In this document: one piece after another, positions 51,455 through 60,023 of the stretch
Layout of the letters: every line of letters begins with the position of its first letter
Numbering within the stretch: position 1 is the first letter of the stretch
Assembly: GCF_010915725.1 (NCBI RefSeq)
Contig: NZ_JAAIJR010000003.1
Coordinates: 62,001 to 126,000 of the forward strand
Direction: 5' to 3'
Length of the DNA stretch: 64,000 bases
Source: Thiorhodococcus mannitoliphagus
GTDB lineage: Bacteria; Pseudomonadota; Gammaproteobacteria; Chromatiales; Chromatiaceae
Notes under the pieces: model-generated
What the model was told of the DNA's origin: nothing
The model's database searches: none
Seen by the model: the letters and a program-made list of their open reading frames with translations, nothing else
Program-made: the position numbers and the translations under genes

Positions 51455-51955
51455 TCATTCGTTGCAGGCGATGGCAGGCGCCGGAAGCGTTGCCGCGGCG
51501 ATGATGCCTTCTACCTGACTGGTTGCGAGCCCCATGACTTTGGCGATGTCGCGATGGAAGAGATTGCCCATGAGTCCGCTGTTCATCCTGGCGATGACGA
51601 CACTGCCATCGTCGCGCTGATAGACCGAGATCCGGCAAGGCATGAAAGGCGTCACCATCAGCGAGTCATCGTTGCGCAGGATCTTGTAGGCGTGCTCCGG
51701 ATGGCAAAGCTCGAGGACCGCAACCTTGTTGACGGTGTAGCCGTGCTTTTGCATCGTCTGATCGAGACGGTAGATCTTGGGGAGCTGCCAGCCCTTCTCC
51801 GTGACTGTGGTCTTGATGGACTCGACGGTGTCTTCAAAGGCGAGCGGGCTCACCGTCTGCTGGATCATGAATTGATCGGCGCTCATCCCGGCAACGGCTG
51901 CGAGAACGACGGCACCGAGGATGAAACCGGCGACTGCGGAAAGGATGGTTTTCAT
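51455..51955 (-). CDS. DUF302 family protein with N-terminal membrane anchor
   Basis: The 166-residue product has an N-terminal helix or signal (about 1-24, ILSAVAGFILGAVVLAAVAG) followed by a DUF302 domain. SPLAFEDTVESIKTTVTEKG, VAVLELCHPEHAYKIL and MPCRISVYQRDDGSVVIARM are the core. DUF302 proteins are small, often periplasmic, and linked to redox and sulfur metabolism, but their function is not established. AGGAG lies nine bases upstream of ATG 51955. Confidence 0.92.
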   Translation of the reverse strand: MKTILSAVAGFILGAVVLAAVAGMSADQFMIQQTVSPLAFEDTVESIKTTVTEKGWQLPKIYRLDQTMQKHGYTVNKVAVLELCHPEHAYKILRNDDSLMVTPFMPCRISVYQRDDGSVVIARMNSGLMGNLFHRDIAKVMGLATSQVEGIIAAATLPAPAIACNE

Positions 51956-52252
51956 GCTGAGGTCTCCTGGGCGGTATTGTGCTTTTTTGAGTCGGCGGCC
52001 TGTTGAGGCTCGCACGAGAGTCTTTACAGGGAACGTGCCAATATTGGCTCTAGAGACGTCTATCACCGCTGGCGAGACCGTCTGAAGGTCTTTTTAGAGC
52101 AGTCAAGATTCCACCTCATTATTATATTTTTCATACAGATAGACACTTCGACTCGGCGCACCGCCGTCAGCTTTGCGTGAGGAACTGCTGCCCCCACAGC
52201 CTCTGCTTGCAAGGCACTGACAACCGAAATCCCTCCGCATTGATGGCAACGG

Positions 52253-52270
52253 GGTTACCGCTCGGTAACC
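52253..52270. promoter_or_regulatory. Perfect palindrome, candidate operator
   Basis: GGTTACC-GCTC-GGTAACC has seven-base arms with a four-base centre. It lies 155 bp before the sensor kinase start and 34 bp before the iterons. The arm end GGTAAC resembles GAGTAAC of the iterons. It is a likely protein-binding site. Confidence 0.55.
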
Positions 52271-52303
52271 TGATTCCGATCACAGTTCTTGAGCGTTACT
52301 ATT

Positions 52304-52355
52304 GAGTAACGGGAAATCATGAGTAACGGGAAATCACCTGAGTAACGGGAAATCA
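52304..52355 (+). repeat. Three direct repeats (iterons) upstream of the sensor kinase
   Basis: GAGTAACGGGAAATCA occurs at 52304-52319, 52321-52336 and 52340-52355. Spacing is 17 and 19 bp. The array ends 70 bp before the kinase start. Identical, spaced copies in a promoter region suggest binding by the adjacent NtrC-type regulator or another factor; -24/-12 sigma-54 elements were not found. Confidence 0.8.
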
Positions 52356-52425
52356 AGATCCCGCAACAAACCGGACGACAGATCCGGACGGCAAGAACAA
52401 CCGCCTGAGCGGATGGAGGATCTGG

Positions 52426-53931
52426 ATGGGCTATCGCCTGCGTATGACGCTGGCATTTGCTGTTCTGTCCGTGGCAAGTGTCGTCGTCTTCACCTTGTTG
52501 TTCCTCTCGAGCAGCTATCACGAACTCAAGGCCGACCGCATCGCCAGCGTCGAGCGCATGACGTCCTGTCTGGCCGGCAACATCTACTGGGACATGCACG
52601 CCGGCGACACCCACCGGGTCGACGAGGCACTGAGCCGCTTCGCGCGCGGCGTGCCAGGCACCAAGCCACCCGTGGTGCTCGTCCTCAACGAGACCTCGGA
52701 CATCTATGCCTCGACGGCCGACGACGCCGGGGCCGGGGCCGCCCGTCAAGACGAGGGCGCAAAGGCGCTCGGCTCGAGCTTGCGCCTGATCAGCGGCCAG
52801 CTCGAGGACGACGCCATCCTCACGACAACCTTGGAGAGCGCAGCCGGATTCATCAGCGCGGCGCGCGTCGAGCGCGACGGCGAGCAGCTGGGCTCCGTCT
52901 TCGTCGACTACCCGCTGGCCGCGCTGGATGACCACTTCATCGCCCTCTTCCGCACCGCCGTCCTCTGGAGCCTGCTGCTGCTCCCGGTACTCCTAGCCTT
53001 GGGATGGCTGATGGGCAGGCACCTGGCGCGGCCCATCGACCGCTTGCGACACTGCATGCAACGCGTCGGCGCCGGCGACCTGGATATCGACTGTCAGGCC
53101 ATCCGCAGCAAGGACGAGATCGGCGTTCTGGCCCGGGGCTTCGAGGAAATGCTCGCCGGACTGCGCGAAAAGCGGCTGATGGAAGAGGAGATGCGGCGCA
53201 CCGAACGTTTGGTCGCCGTCGGCCAACTGGCGGCTGGCGTCGCCCACGAGATCAACAACCCCCTGGGCGGACTGCTCAACGCCGTCAGCACCTTCAAACG
53301 CCACGGGCATGACCCCCGAGTGGCCGAGAAGACGGTGGACCTGCTCGAGCGCGGCCTGCGCCAGATCCAAACGACGGTGTCGGCGCTGCTCGTCCAGGCA
53401 CGGGTCGAATCGCACCCCCTGGCACCGGCCGATCTCCAGGACTTGCAAACCCTCATCGGCACCGAGGTCAAAAGCAAAGGTATCCAGCTGGATTGGAGCT
53501 GCGGCCTGACACACCAGGTACCGCTGCCCTCCTCTGCGGTTCGCCAAGTGCTCATGAACCTGCTGCTCAACGCCATTCAGGCCACGCCCAACGGCGGGCG
53601 CGTCACCATGACCTGCGTGCCGCAGTCGCGCCATCTGGAGCTGCGCGTCCAAGACGAGGGGCCGGGGATCGCACGCGAGGAGATCGACCGCCTCTTCCAG
53701 CCCTTCTACTCCGGCACTGGCGGGCACGGACTGGGGCTCTGGGTGACCTACCAGACGATTAGCCAGCTCGGGGGCAGCATCGAGGTCCACGACGCCGAGG
53801 ATGCTGGCAAGGGCTCCGGGGCCGTAATCGAGGTTCGACTCCCCTACTCCCGCGAGGAGCGGAGCGCGCGCGACCAGCGTCCCGCAGAATCCGCCATACC
53901 TGAGCAACAGCCCCAGGAGGTCCTGACATGA
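52426..53931 (+). CDS. Sensor histidine kinase, partner of the NtrC-type regulator
   Basis: The 501-residue kinase has a periplasmic sensor domain between two membrane helices (about 8-28 and 180-200), then HAMP (about 200-255). The H-box is VAHEINNPLGG with His274. The ATPase part has NLLLNAIQATPNGG (N box), DEGPGIAREEI (G1) and GTGGHGLGLWVTYQTI (G2). It phosphorylates the regulator encoded next, whose start overlaps its stop by four bases. No sensory family is recognised for the periplasmic part. Confidence 0.93.
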   Translation: MGYRLRMTLAFAVLSVASVVVFTLLFLSSSYHELKADRIASVERMTSCLAGNIYWDMHAGDTHRVDEALSRFARGVPGTKPPVVLVLNETSDIYASTADDAGAGAARQDEGAKALGSSLRLISGQLEDDAILTTTLESAAGFISAARVERDGEQLGSVFVDYPLAALDDHFIALFRTAVLWSLLLLPVLLALGWLMGRHLARPIDRLRHCMQRVGAGDLDIDCQAIRSKDEIGVLARGFEEMLAGLREKRLMEEEMRRTERLVAVGQLAAGVAHEINNPLGGLLNAVSTFKRHGHDPRVAEKTVDLLERGLRQIQTTVSALLVQARVESHPLAPADLQDLQTLIGTEVKSKGIQLDWSCGLTHQVPLPSSAVRQVLMNLLLNAIQATPNGGRVTMTCVPQSRHLELRVQDEGPGIAREEIDRLFQPFYSGTGGHGLGLWVTYQTISQLGGSIEVHDAEDAGKGSGAVIEVRLPYSREERSARDQRPAESAIPEQQPQEVLT

Positions 53932-55268
53932 GCCGGCTCTGTCTCGTGGAAGACGACCCCATCATGGGCGAATCCCTCGCTGATCGTTTCGCGCTCGAAG
54001 GCATCGAGGCACAGTGGTTCCGCAGCGCCGAAGAGGCCGAGACGGCCTTGGTGACCGAGCCCTTCGCCGCCGTGGTGTGCGACATCCGTTTACCCGGCCT
54101 GTCCGGCGACCGCCTTTTCGAGCAGCTGCGCAGGTGTCGGCCCGTGCTCCCGCCGTTCATCTTCATTACCGGCTTTGGCGATCTGAGCCGCGCTGTCGAG
54201 CTGCTCAAGCTAGGCGCTGCAGACTATATGACGAAGCCCTTCGATCTCGACCGACTCATCGCTCGGGTCCGCGACATTATCGGCTCCGCCGCCGAGCATA
54301 GCGAGGATCGCGACCGACTTGGGATCTCCAAGGCTATGGACCGGGTCGAGCAGATGCTGGCACGCATCGCCCCCTTGGACACCACGGTGCTGGTGCGCGG
54401 CGAGACTGGCACGGGCAAGGAGGTCATCGCGCGCCGGCTCCACCAGCTCAGCGGCCGCGAGCCCTTTGTCGCGGTCAACTGCGCGGCCCTGGTCGAGACC
54501 CTGGCCGAGTCAGAACTCTTCGGTCATGAGCGCGGCGCCTTCACGGGCGCCACTCAGGCCCACGCCGGCGTCTTCGAGCAGGCCAACGGCGGAACGCTCT
54601 TTCTGGACGAGGTCGGCGACATGCCGCTGCCGCTCCAGGCCAAGCTGCTGCGCGTGCTTCAAGAGCGTGCCGTGGTGCGCGTCGGCGGTCGCGCGCCCAT
54701 TCCGATCAGCACGCGCGTCGTCCTGGCAACGCATCAGGACCTTGAGCAGCGCATCGCGGACGGACGCTTCCGTGAGGATCTCTTCTTCCGCATCAACGTC
54801 GTGGAGCTCAAAATCCCGCCCTTGCGCGAGCGCCGTGCCGATATCCCCTGGCTCGCGCGCTGTTTCCTCAGTGATTGCGGCGAGCGCCGCGGCGGCGTGC
54901 CCCATAGGCTCGCGCCCGAGGCGAAGGAGGCACTCTGCCGTCATGACTGGCCGGGTAACGTGCGCGAACTGCGTCACATGATCGAGCGCGCCTGCATCTT
55001 CGCGGACGCCGAGCAGCTCAGTGCAGCGGATCTCTTCGAGCCAGGCCTGGGAGCCGACGCACTCGAAGCAGCGACGGAGGAACCGGATCAAGCCGCAACC
55101 CTGGACAACTATCTGGCCAGCTGCGAGCGTCGCTACATCGAAAGCCGACTCGAAGACAACGCAGGCCGCGTCACCGTTACGGCCGAAGTGCTCGGGATCA
55201 GCCGCAAATCCTTGTGGGAGCGCATGAAGCGGCTCGGGATCCGCAAGACCCCGGCCGAGCGGGGCTAA
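53928..55268 (+). CDS. Sigma-54-dependent NtrC-family response regulator
   Basis: The 446-residue product has a receiver (Asp52 in VVCDIRLPG), an AAA+ domain with Walker A GETGTGKE (about 158-165) and an intact sigma-54 contact motif GAFTGA (about 203-208). GTLFLDEVGDMPL and RFREDLFFRINV are further AAA+ signatures. A Fis-type helix-turn-helix completes it (VTAEVLGISRKSLWERMKRLG). It should activate RpoN promoters. The targets are not known; the three iterons upstream and the thioredoxin-like gene downstream are candidates. Confidence 0.95.
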   Translation: MSRLCLVEDDPIMGESLADRFALEGIEAQWFRSAEEAETALVTEPFAAVVCDIRLPGLSGDRLFEQLRRCRPVLPPFIFITGFGDLSRAVELLKLGAADYMTKPFDLDRLIARVRDIIGSAAEHSEDRDRLGISKAMDRVEQMLARIAPLDTTVLVRGETGTGKEVIARRLHQLSGREPFVAVNCAALVETLAESELFGHERGAFTGATQAHAGVFEQANGGTLFLDEVGDMPLPLQAKLLRVLQERAVVRVGGRAPIPISTRVVLATHQDLEQRIADGRFREDLFFRINVVELKIPPLRERRADIPWLARCFLSDCGERRGGVPHRLAPEAKEALCRHDWPGNVRELRHMIERACIFADAEQLSAADLFEPGLGADALEAATEEPDQAATLDNYLASCERRYIESRLEDNAGRVTVTAEVLGISRKSLWERMKRLGIRKTPAERG

Positions 55269-55455
55269 GCTCCTGCCCGAAGCGCGTGTTGGCCAAGGAC
55301 ACAGGCCCACCAATCACCCGCGCCGCCATGCCCGCGCATCGCATCGCGTCGCGGCAATAAGTCGCGCACAATGAAGCCTCACACGACCAGCCCACACGCC
55401 GGTCTCAGACAGATCCCGCGACCAATGCTCGCTCAACCCCAGAAAGCCTCTCGCC

Positions 55456-55986
55456 ATGACTGACCCAGCCAAGCCTTCCTCCAAGCCTCCTGTCAGCCGC
55501 TGGCGCGGCTGGGCCTTCAACGTCGCCTTGATCGTCCTCATCTTCGGCGGCGTCCAGTGGTGGAAGGCCAGACCCTTGGCGAGCGGCGAGGCGCCGCTCC
55601 TGGCGGGAGTGACCATCGAAGGCACGCCCCTGGATTTGCGCGACTACCGCGGCCAAACCGTCATGGTCCACTTCTGGGCGAGCTGGTGCCCCGTCTGCCG
55701 CGTCATGGACGGCGCGGTCGAGGCAATCTCCAAAGACCACCCCGTCATTAGCGTCGCCCTGCAGTCCGGCGGACCAGGCGAGCTGCGCGACTTCATGCAC
55801 ACATCAGGACTCAGCTTCCCCGTGCTTCCGGATGCCAATGGCGAGATCTCAAGCCGTTGGGGCGTTGCCGGTGTGCCGACCACCTTCGTCGTCGATGCGG
55901 CCGGCCAGATCCGTCAAGCGACCGTTGGCGCCAGCTCCGGACCAGGCTTGCGCGCGCGGTTGTGGATGGCGAGCCAAGCGGAATAA
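55456..55986 (+). CDS. Membrane-anchored thioredoxin-like protein (TlpA/ScsD type)
   Basis: The 176-residue product has an N-terminal anchor (about 20-36, AFNVALIVLIFGGVQWW) and a thioredoxin fold facing the periplasm. The active site is WASWCPVCRVMDG. The cis-proline loop is GVAGVPTTFVVD. WCPVC is typical of ScsD and some TlpA members, which reduce or rearrange disulfides. It follows the response regulator by 187 bp and might belong to its regulon. DsbD-type partners are not in the window. Confidence 0.92.
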   Translation: MTDPAKPSSKPPVSRWRGWAFNVALIVLIFGGVQWWKARPLASGEAPLLAGVTIEGTPLDLRDYRGQTVMVHFWASWCPVCRVMDGAVEAISKDHPVISVALQSGGPGELRDFMHTSGLSFPVLPDANGEISSRWGVAGVPTTFVVDAAGQIRQATVGASSGPGLRARLWMASQAE

Positions 55987-56030
55987 GGGAGCGATGTAGA
56001 GACCTTCGCCCATGCCGTGCGCGGGTATTG

Positions 56031-56077
56031 GGGCGGCATCGCTCGCATCGGGAAACAATTGATGAGCGCTTTCTAAG
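56031..56077. mobile_element. R1 element fragment (right end)
   Basis: The sequence GGGCGGCATCGCTCGCATCG through ATTGATGAGCGCTTTCTAAG is the right end of the element. The hairpin half is missing. It abuts the DUF29 remnant, so an R1 copy probably took part in the deletion that removed the front of that gene. Confidence 0.85.
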
Positions 56078-56078
56078 T

Positions 56079-56249
56079 CCCAGTTTGCAACCCTTCTTCG
56101 CGCAAGCGGTTGAACTGGCCTATCCCGATGCCCTGCGGATCGCAACTCTCGAAACCGGTCTCCAGGCAGTGATATTCCCCGCGACATGTCCCTTCCATGA
56201 GCGCGACCTGCTTGATGAGGGTTATTGGCCGGATGCGTCTTCGGCCTGA
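56079..56249 (+). pseudogene. DUF29 C-terminal remnant
   Basis: The frame reads QPFFAQAVELAYPDALRIA, then ATLETGLQAVIFPATCPFHE and DLLDEGYWPDASSA to TGA 56247-56249. This is the C-terminal half of a DUF29 protein (ETGL...FP..CP....LLD..YWP). The N-terminal half is missing and replaced by the R1 end. It is too short to be a working gene. Confidence 0.75.
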
Positions 56250-56327
56250 TGCATCAATCGCAAGCCAGTCATCGCTGTCCAGGTCATGCGCAAGCGCCGG
56301 TTTCGATCACGCTGTCAAGCCAGGTGC

Positions 56328-56351
56328 CGGTCTGAGGCAAAGCCTCGCTAG
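56328..56351 (+). repeat. R2 element end fragment at the NYN-gene stop
   Basis: GGTCTGAGGCAAAGCCTCGCTAG matches the terminal part of the R2 element (GGTCTGATGCGAAGCCTCGCTAG at 3543-3565). CTAG here covers the TAG stop of the minus-strand NYN gene. Only the end is preserved. Confidence 0.75.
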
Positions 56352-57148
56352 AAGATGAGCCGCTTCTGCGAAGCCCTTCCCTCTTCTCGGAAATTGGGAA
56401 ACTGAGCCAGGATCTGGCGGCGTGCGGCCGCCGTCTTATAGCCAAGCGTGGTGAGCGCTTGGCCCACGTCGGTTGTGCTATATCCCCCTCCCGGTTGCTG
56501 CTGACAGGTCGCGCGCAGATGCGCCATGGCTATCGCGACCTCGTTCGGAATGGCGCTTGGGGTCGGAAGGACAGGTTGGAGCGGCTGCCTTGCTGGCGTG
56601 GTCATCAGCTCCGTGGTGCTGGCTGCCGCTTGCGGCGGATCCGACAGACTCGGGAGCAGGAATGTCGTCAAGTTCGTCCGTCGGGCTGTCGGGACCTCAC
56701 CGTCAGCGTAGGCGACGTAGAGGCGAACACCCGCGGCTTTGACCTGTTCGGCGGCGTCGAGCAAGAGCGTATCGCGCGACACGACCACGACGCGCGTGCG
56801 GTTCTGCCGATGCTCGGCGACATCTGCTCCTAAGGCGAGGATGAGCGCGATATCTGCTGCATTGGGGCGACAGGGCACGGACAGGTTCTCGATCACCAGC
56901 TCGGGAATCTGCTCCCGCAGCGTCTTGATCCAGGCCTCGTTCTTGTTCCCTTTGTCGTTGCCCGCCACGATCACGCGGGAGATGTGACCACCGACGTCCT
57001 GCTGTAAGAGGTCGAGCAGGGCGGCGGCGCTGCGAACCGACTGATTGTCGGCATCGATGTAGAGGGCGAAGGCCGGACGCTCGCAGGGCCTCGGTTGAGC
57101 CTCTGCGAGCGTCAGTCTTGGAAAGTTCTGTATCAGGACGTCATCCAT
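56348..57148 (-). CDS. NYN-domain (PIN-like) putative ribonuclease with C-terminal winged-helix-like part
   Basis: The 266-residue product has an NYN domain (about 27-165): ALYIDADNQSVRSAAAL with the first acidic pair, NKGNKNEAW-type text, NAADIALILAL and VVVSRDTLLLDAAEQV. Acidic residues at these points are those of metal-dependent NYN/PIN nucleases. A Pro/Thr/Ala linker (about 170-200) follows. The last 65 residues resemble an OST-HTH/LOTUS-like winged helix (GGGYSTTDVGQALTTLGYKT). Such proteins act on RNA. No operon partner. TAG stop is within an R2 end. Confidence 0.78.
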   Translation of the reverse strand: MDDVLIQNFPRLTLAEAQPRPCERPAFALYIDADNQSVRSAAALLDLLQQDVGGHISRVIVAGNDKGNKNEAWIKTLREQIPELVIENLSVPCRPNAADIALILALGADVAEHRQNRTRVVVVSRDTLLLDAAEQVKAAGVRLYVAYADGEVPTARRTNLTTFLLPSLSDPPQAAASTTELMTTPARQPLQPVLPTPSAIPNEVAIAMAHLRATCQQQPGGGYSTTDVGQALTTLGYKTAAARRQILAQFPNFREEGRASQKRLIF

Positions 57149-57289
57149 GGTTTAGCACTCGGTAGTCACCCTGGCATAGGATGCCGCCCGCTAAACCCCA
57201 TGGCAACGTCTGGAACCTGGGCCGACTTCGGACCACGAAACAGGATAACTGACCGCGCACTTGCTCAAGGCCGCGCGGTCAGTGTTTGA

Positions 57290-57312
57290 GACGGCACCTC
57301 CGAGGTGCCGTC
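57290..57312 (-). terminator. Perfect hairpin, shared terminator
   Basis: GACGGCACCTC pairs with GAGGTGCCGTC (11 bp, one-base centre). It lies 18 bp after the stop of the von Willebrand gene, read leftwards. Only weak T-richness follows on either strand. A second stem, GACCGCGC...GCGCGGTC, is at 57251-57280. Confidence 0.65.
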
Positions 57313-57329
57313 TTCACAGAGGTCCAGGC

Positions 57330-58553
57330 TCAGTAGACCGGCACCGCCTTGTCGTAGTGCAGCCCCTTGTTCGCGGCCTGCTCGCGGACCGCACTGAAGA
57401 TCTTGTAATCCAGTGAATCCTCGGCTCCACCCTTGGCCTCGACCTGGGCATTGACATAGTCGGCGCGCTGCTTGGTCAGCGCCTGGATCTCGCCCTTGAG
57501 CGTCTCGCGCTTGTGGGCCGTCTCCGTGATCACCGCCTGTTGGGCCTCCGCATCGAGATCGACCAAGGGCGCCGGAAGCTCCTCCGCTGGGAGTTCGGCC
57601 AGGTCGACACGACCGCTGACGACCTCGTCGACCAACTCCTTGTCGCCGAGCAGGCTGGCTTCGCCGCTCTCGGAGGTGACGAAGCCAGCACGACTCGCAA
57701 GAGCCGCCGGCGAGGCCGCTGCCTTGGCGACACGCTCGGCCTCCAGCTTTTCGCGGCGCTCGGCCCGCTCTTCACGCTTGCCGTAGTAGATGCGCGTGGC
57801 GTCCAACTCGGCCGAAAGTGTGGCGAGCTTCTTGTCGTAAGGCGTGGCGATGGCGACGGCGCTGCCACCCTGCTCGACTTGAAAATAGCTGCCCGCGCCG
57901 AGCTGGGCGACCTGCTGCCATTCCCTGCGTGTGTCGCCCTGAGTACCGCATTGGATGGCGTTCACCCGAATGCCGCGCCCCTTGGCCTCGGCGAGCGTTT
58001 GCGGATAAGGGACATCGTCCTGATAGTCCATGTGCGCCGGGGCATCGCCCACCAGGAAGATCACGCGGTAGACATTGGAATCCTGACTCCAGCCGATGCG
58101 GTGCAGTGCGTCATGGAGTGCCTGATTGACGCTCTCGGGACCATCACCTCCGCCCTGGGCCTGGAACTGCATCAGCTCGCTGTGGACGGCGTCTAGGTCC
58201 TTGGAGAGATCCACGACTCGGGTGACATAGTCGTCGCCGCGATCACGGTAGGCGACCAACCCCATGCGAATCTCGGGCGCCGGCTGCGCGGCGGCCATGG
58301 TCGCGGCGATCGACCAGATCTTGTCCTTGGCCGCCTGGATGAGGCCGCCCATGCTTCCGGTCGTGTCGAGCACGAAGACGGCCTCGATGACTGGATGCTG
58401 GCCGACATCCGGCAGGGGAGCTGGGTCTAGGATGGGCGCAACGGGCAGTCGGGTCGACTCGGCCGACTGAATGCTCGGATAGTAAAGCACCGCGCCCGTG
58501 GTGATAGCCATCAGGGACAAGGCTGCGAGCGTGGTCTTGGTTGGCGTTTTCAT
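57330..58553 (-). CDS. von Willebrand factor A domain protein, exported
   Basis: The 407-residue product has a signal or anchor (about 7-27) and a VWA domain (about 55-240). The MIDAS motif is VFVLDTTGSMGG with Asp63, followed by a threonine later (SVNQAL region) and VGDAP. A metal ion bound there would mediate protein contact. The C-terminal 170 residues are helical and charged with coiled-coil character (GKREERAERREKLEAERVAK). GAGGAG lies six bases before ATG 58553. It is last in a three-gene operon with the PspA-like and membrane genes, suggesting a role at the envelope. Confidence 0.9.
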   Translation of the reverse strand: MKTPTKTTLAALSLMAITTGAVLYYPSIQSAESTRLPVAPILDPAPLPDVGQHPVIEAVFVLDTTGSMGGLIQAAKDKIWSIAATMAAAQPAPEIRMGLVAYRDRGDDYVTRVVDLSKDLDAVHSELMQFQAQGGGDGPESVNQALHDALHRIGWSQDSNVYRVIFLVGDAPAHMDYQDDVPYPQTLAEAKGRGIRVNAIQCGTQGDTRREWQQVAQLGAGSYFQVEQGGSAVAIATPYDKKLATLSAELDATRIYYGKREERAERREKLEAERVAKAAASPAALASRAGFVTSESGEASLLGDKELVDEVVSGRVDLAELPAEELPAPLVDLDAEAQQAVITETAHKRETLKGEIQALTKQRADYVNAQVEAKGGAEDSLDYKIFSAVREQAANKGLHYDKAVPVY

Positions 58554-58577
58554 GATCTGCTCCTCGATTAAAAAGAC

Positions 58578-59135
58578 TCAGTGACGGACTGAAAGCCGCT
58601 GCAGGGCACGCTCGGCCGCGCGCTCCGCGACGGCGAAGGCGTCCTCGGAGGGGTCGTCTCGACGCGACCAGTCCGAGCGGCTGGGGATGAGTGGAAAGAG
58701 GGCCTGGACCAGCAGGAGCGTCCAGACGGTCAGGAAGAGACTGCCGGTGCGCTCGAGCGCCCAAAGGGCGGCCGCGAAGCCGAGCAGCAAGAGCCCGAGG
58801 TCCAGCAATGCCGCCATCGGCTCCGCGTGGTGGTAGAGGACGCGCGTCAGCCAAACGAGGACGAGCTGGGTCAGGAGCTGCAGTCCGAGCCCGCCGGACA
58901 GCCCGGCCACGGTCAGGCTGATCGCCACCCAGCCGAGCACGACGACGACACGTCCGACGCGCTCTGCGCTACGCGCCAGGAGGTAGAGGCCGTAGCCTAG
59001 CCCGATACCCATGCACAGCAGCTGCGCGACGTCGGCCGAGGGCAGGAGCAGACTCAGCCCCGTCTCAGTGACGGTTGCCAGCAAGGCTGCACCCAGCGCG
59101 ACCAGGACGCCTTCGCCAAATCCGGGCCTGGTCAT
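58578..59135 (-). CDS. Hypothetical membrane protein in the PspA-like/VWA operon
   Basis: The 185-residue product has five hydrophobic helices (about 10-30, 34-52, 60-80, 90-105 and 115-145). A charged C-terminal tail (SRRDDPSEDAFAVAERAAER) should be cytoplasmic. No family recognised. ATG 59135 overlaps the PspA-like stop (ATGA), and the VWA gene follows 24 bp later, so the three are one operon. Confidence 0.78.
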   Translation of the reverse strand: MTRPGFGEGVLVALGAALLATVTETGLSLLLPSADVAQLLCMGIGLGYGLYLLARSAERVGRVVVVLGWVAISLTVAGLSGGLGLQLLTQLVLVWLTRVLYHHAEPMAALLDLGLLLLGFAAALWALERTGSLFLTVWTLLLVQALFPLIPSRSDWSRRDDPSEDAFAVAERAAERALQRLSVRH

Positions 59136-59677
59136 GATGTCGCCCCCCGCTGGCGCTTGGCCTGCAGCAAGGCAATCTCGACGTCCGCATCGCGCACGGC
59201 ATCGGAGGATGACGACCAAGCCTCGCTGAACCTGCCCTCCTCGGCCGCTCCGCTCTCCTCATAGAAGGCAGCGCGCGACCTCAGATCGACGAGTCTCGCC
59301 TCCTGCTCGGCCAGACGCTGCCGCCGCGTCTCGGCGTCTGCCTCCAGGGCGCGCAGACGCTGGCTGAGTTGTCCGGCCTGGCGCTCGGTCTCCAGACGCC
59401 GGCGAATGACCGGCCGCGCCAGATCGTCCTGACCGGCCGCGAGGCAGTCGTCCAGCGCCTCCGCCGTCTGTCGCAGGCCGCGCTCCAGCTCTGCTCGCTG
59501 GTCCTGGAGCCGTGTCCCTTCGCGCTCTAGCCGCGCAAGGGCGCGCTTGTCCTGGTCCAATGCCTGCTCCATCTCCCTCACGGCCTGGGCGAGCACTAGA
59601 TCAGGTGCCTCCAGACGATCCAGCATGGCGTGCAGATCCGCGCGTACGAGTCGCGACAATCGTGTGATAAATGCCAT
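59132..59677 (-). CDS. PspA/IM30-family coiled-coil protein
   Basis: The 181-residue product starts MAFITRLSRLVRADLHAMLD, with the amphipathic N-terminal helix and the LEAPDLVLAQAVREMEQALDQ pattern of PspA/IM30. It continues as a long helical coiled coil (about 30-165). PspA proteins bind the inner face of the membrane and guard it under stress. GGAGG lies seven bases before ATG 59677, deciding the start. The protein is shorter than the 220-residue classical PspA. It heads the operon with the membrane and VWA genes; PspBC and PspF are absent. Confidence 0.88.
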   Translation of the reverse strand: MAFITRLSRLVRADLHAMLDRLEAPDLVLAQAVREMEQALDQDKRALARLEREGTRLQDQRAELERGLRQTAEALDDCLAAGQDDLARPVIRRRLETERQAGQLSQRLRALEADAETRRQRLAEQEARLVDLRSRAAFYEESGAAEEGRFSEAWSSSSDAVRDADVEIALLQAKRQRGATS

Positions 59678-59821
59678 CGTCGGCACCTCCGTTGGGCTCT
59701 GTTGACTGACACTTTCAGTCTATGGAGCGGGACCGCAGAGGCGTAGACAGGGCTTGGTAAAAGCTCGAGGCGGGGTTTTACAAGGAGTTTACGAAGGCGC
59801 AGGACTGGCGGAGATAGGATT

Positions 59822-59874
59822 TTGGCAGTTGGCAGTTGGCAGTTGGCAGTTGGCAGTTGGCAGTTGGCAGTTGG
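59822..59874 (+). repeat. Heptamer array (TTGGCAG)7
   Basis: Seven perfect TTGGCAG units (59822-59870) and a partial eighth. Read as AGTTGGC, it differs by one base from the complement of the right array (AGTTGTC). Not a CRISPR array, because there are no spacers. Confidence 0.95.
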
Positions 59875-60023
59875 AGGATGCACCCTCCTTCGCCTCATTG
59901 AAAGTCACCGAATCCTCTGCCTGATCGGGGTATGCTCAACTCAGGCGCTTTGGATGAGATTTACCGGCAATCGCCTTATCGCACCACGCCCCCCCAAGCA
60001 CCGCCGCCTCCAAGACGACACCT

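Larger units (their letters stand above)
51956..52425. other. Regulatory region upstream of the NtrC-type two-component genes
   Basis: This 470-bp region separates divergent genes. It contains the palindrome at 52253-52270 and three iterons at 52304-52355. The AT-rich stretch ATTATATTTTTCATAC near 52118-52135 could hold a promoter. No coding frame is convincing. Confidence 0.6.

Noticed and set aside
53928-55268. Sigma-54 promoter for the two-component operon or the thioredoxin-like gene
   Set aside because: I looked for GG-N10-GC type -24/-12 elements upstream of 52426 and 55456 and found no convincing match.
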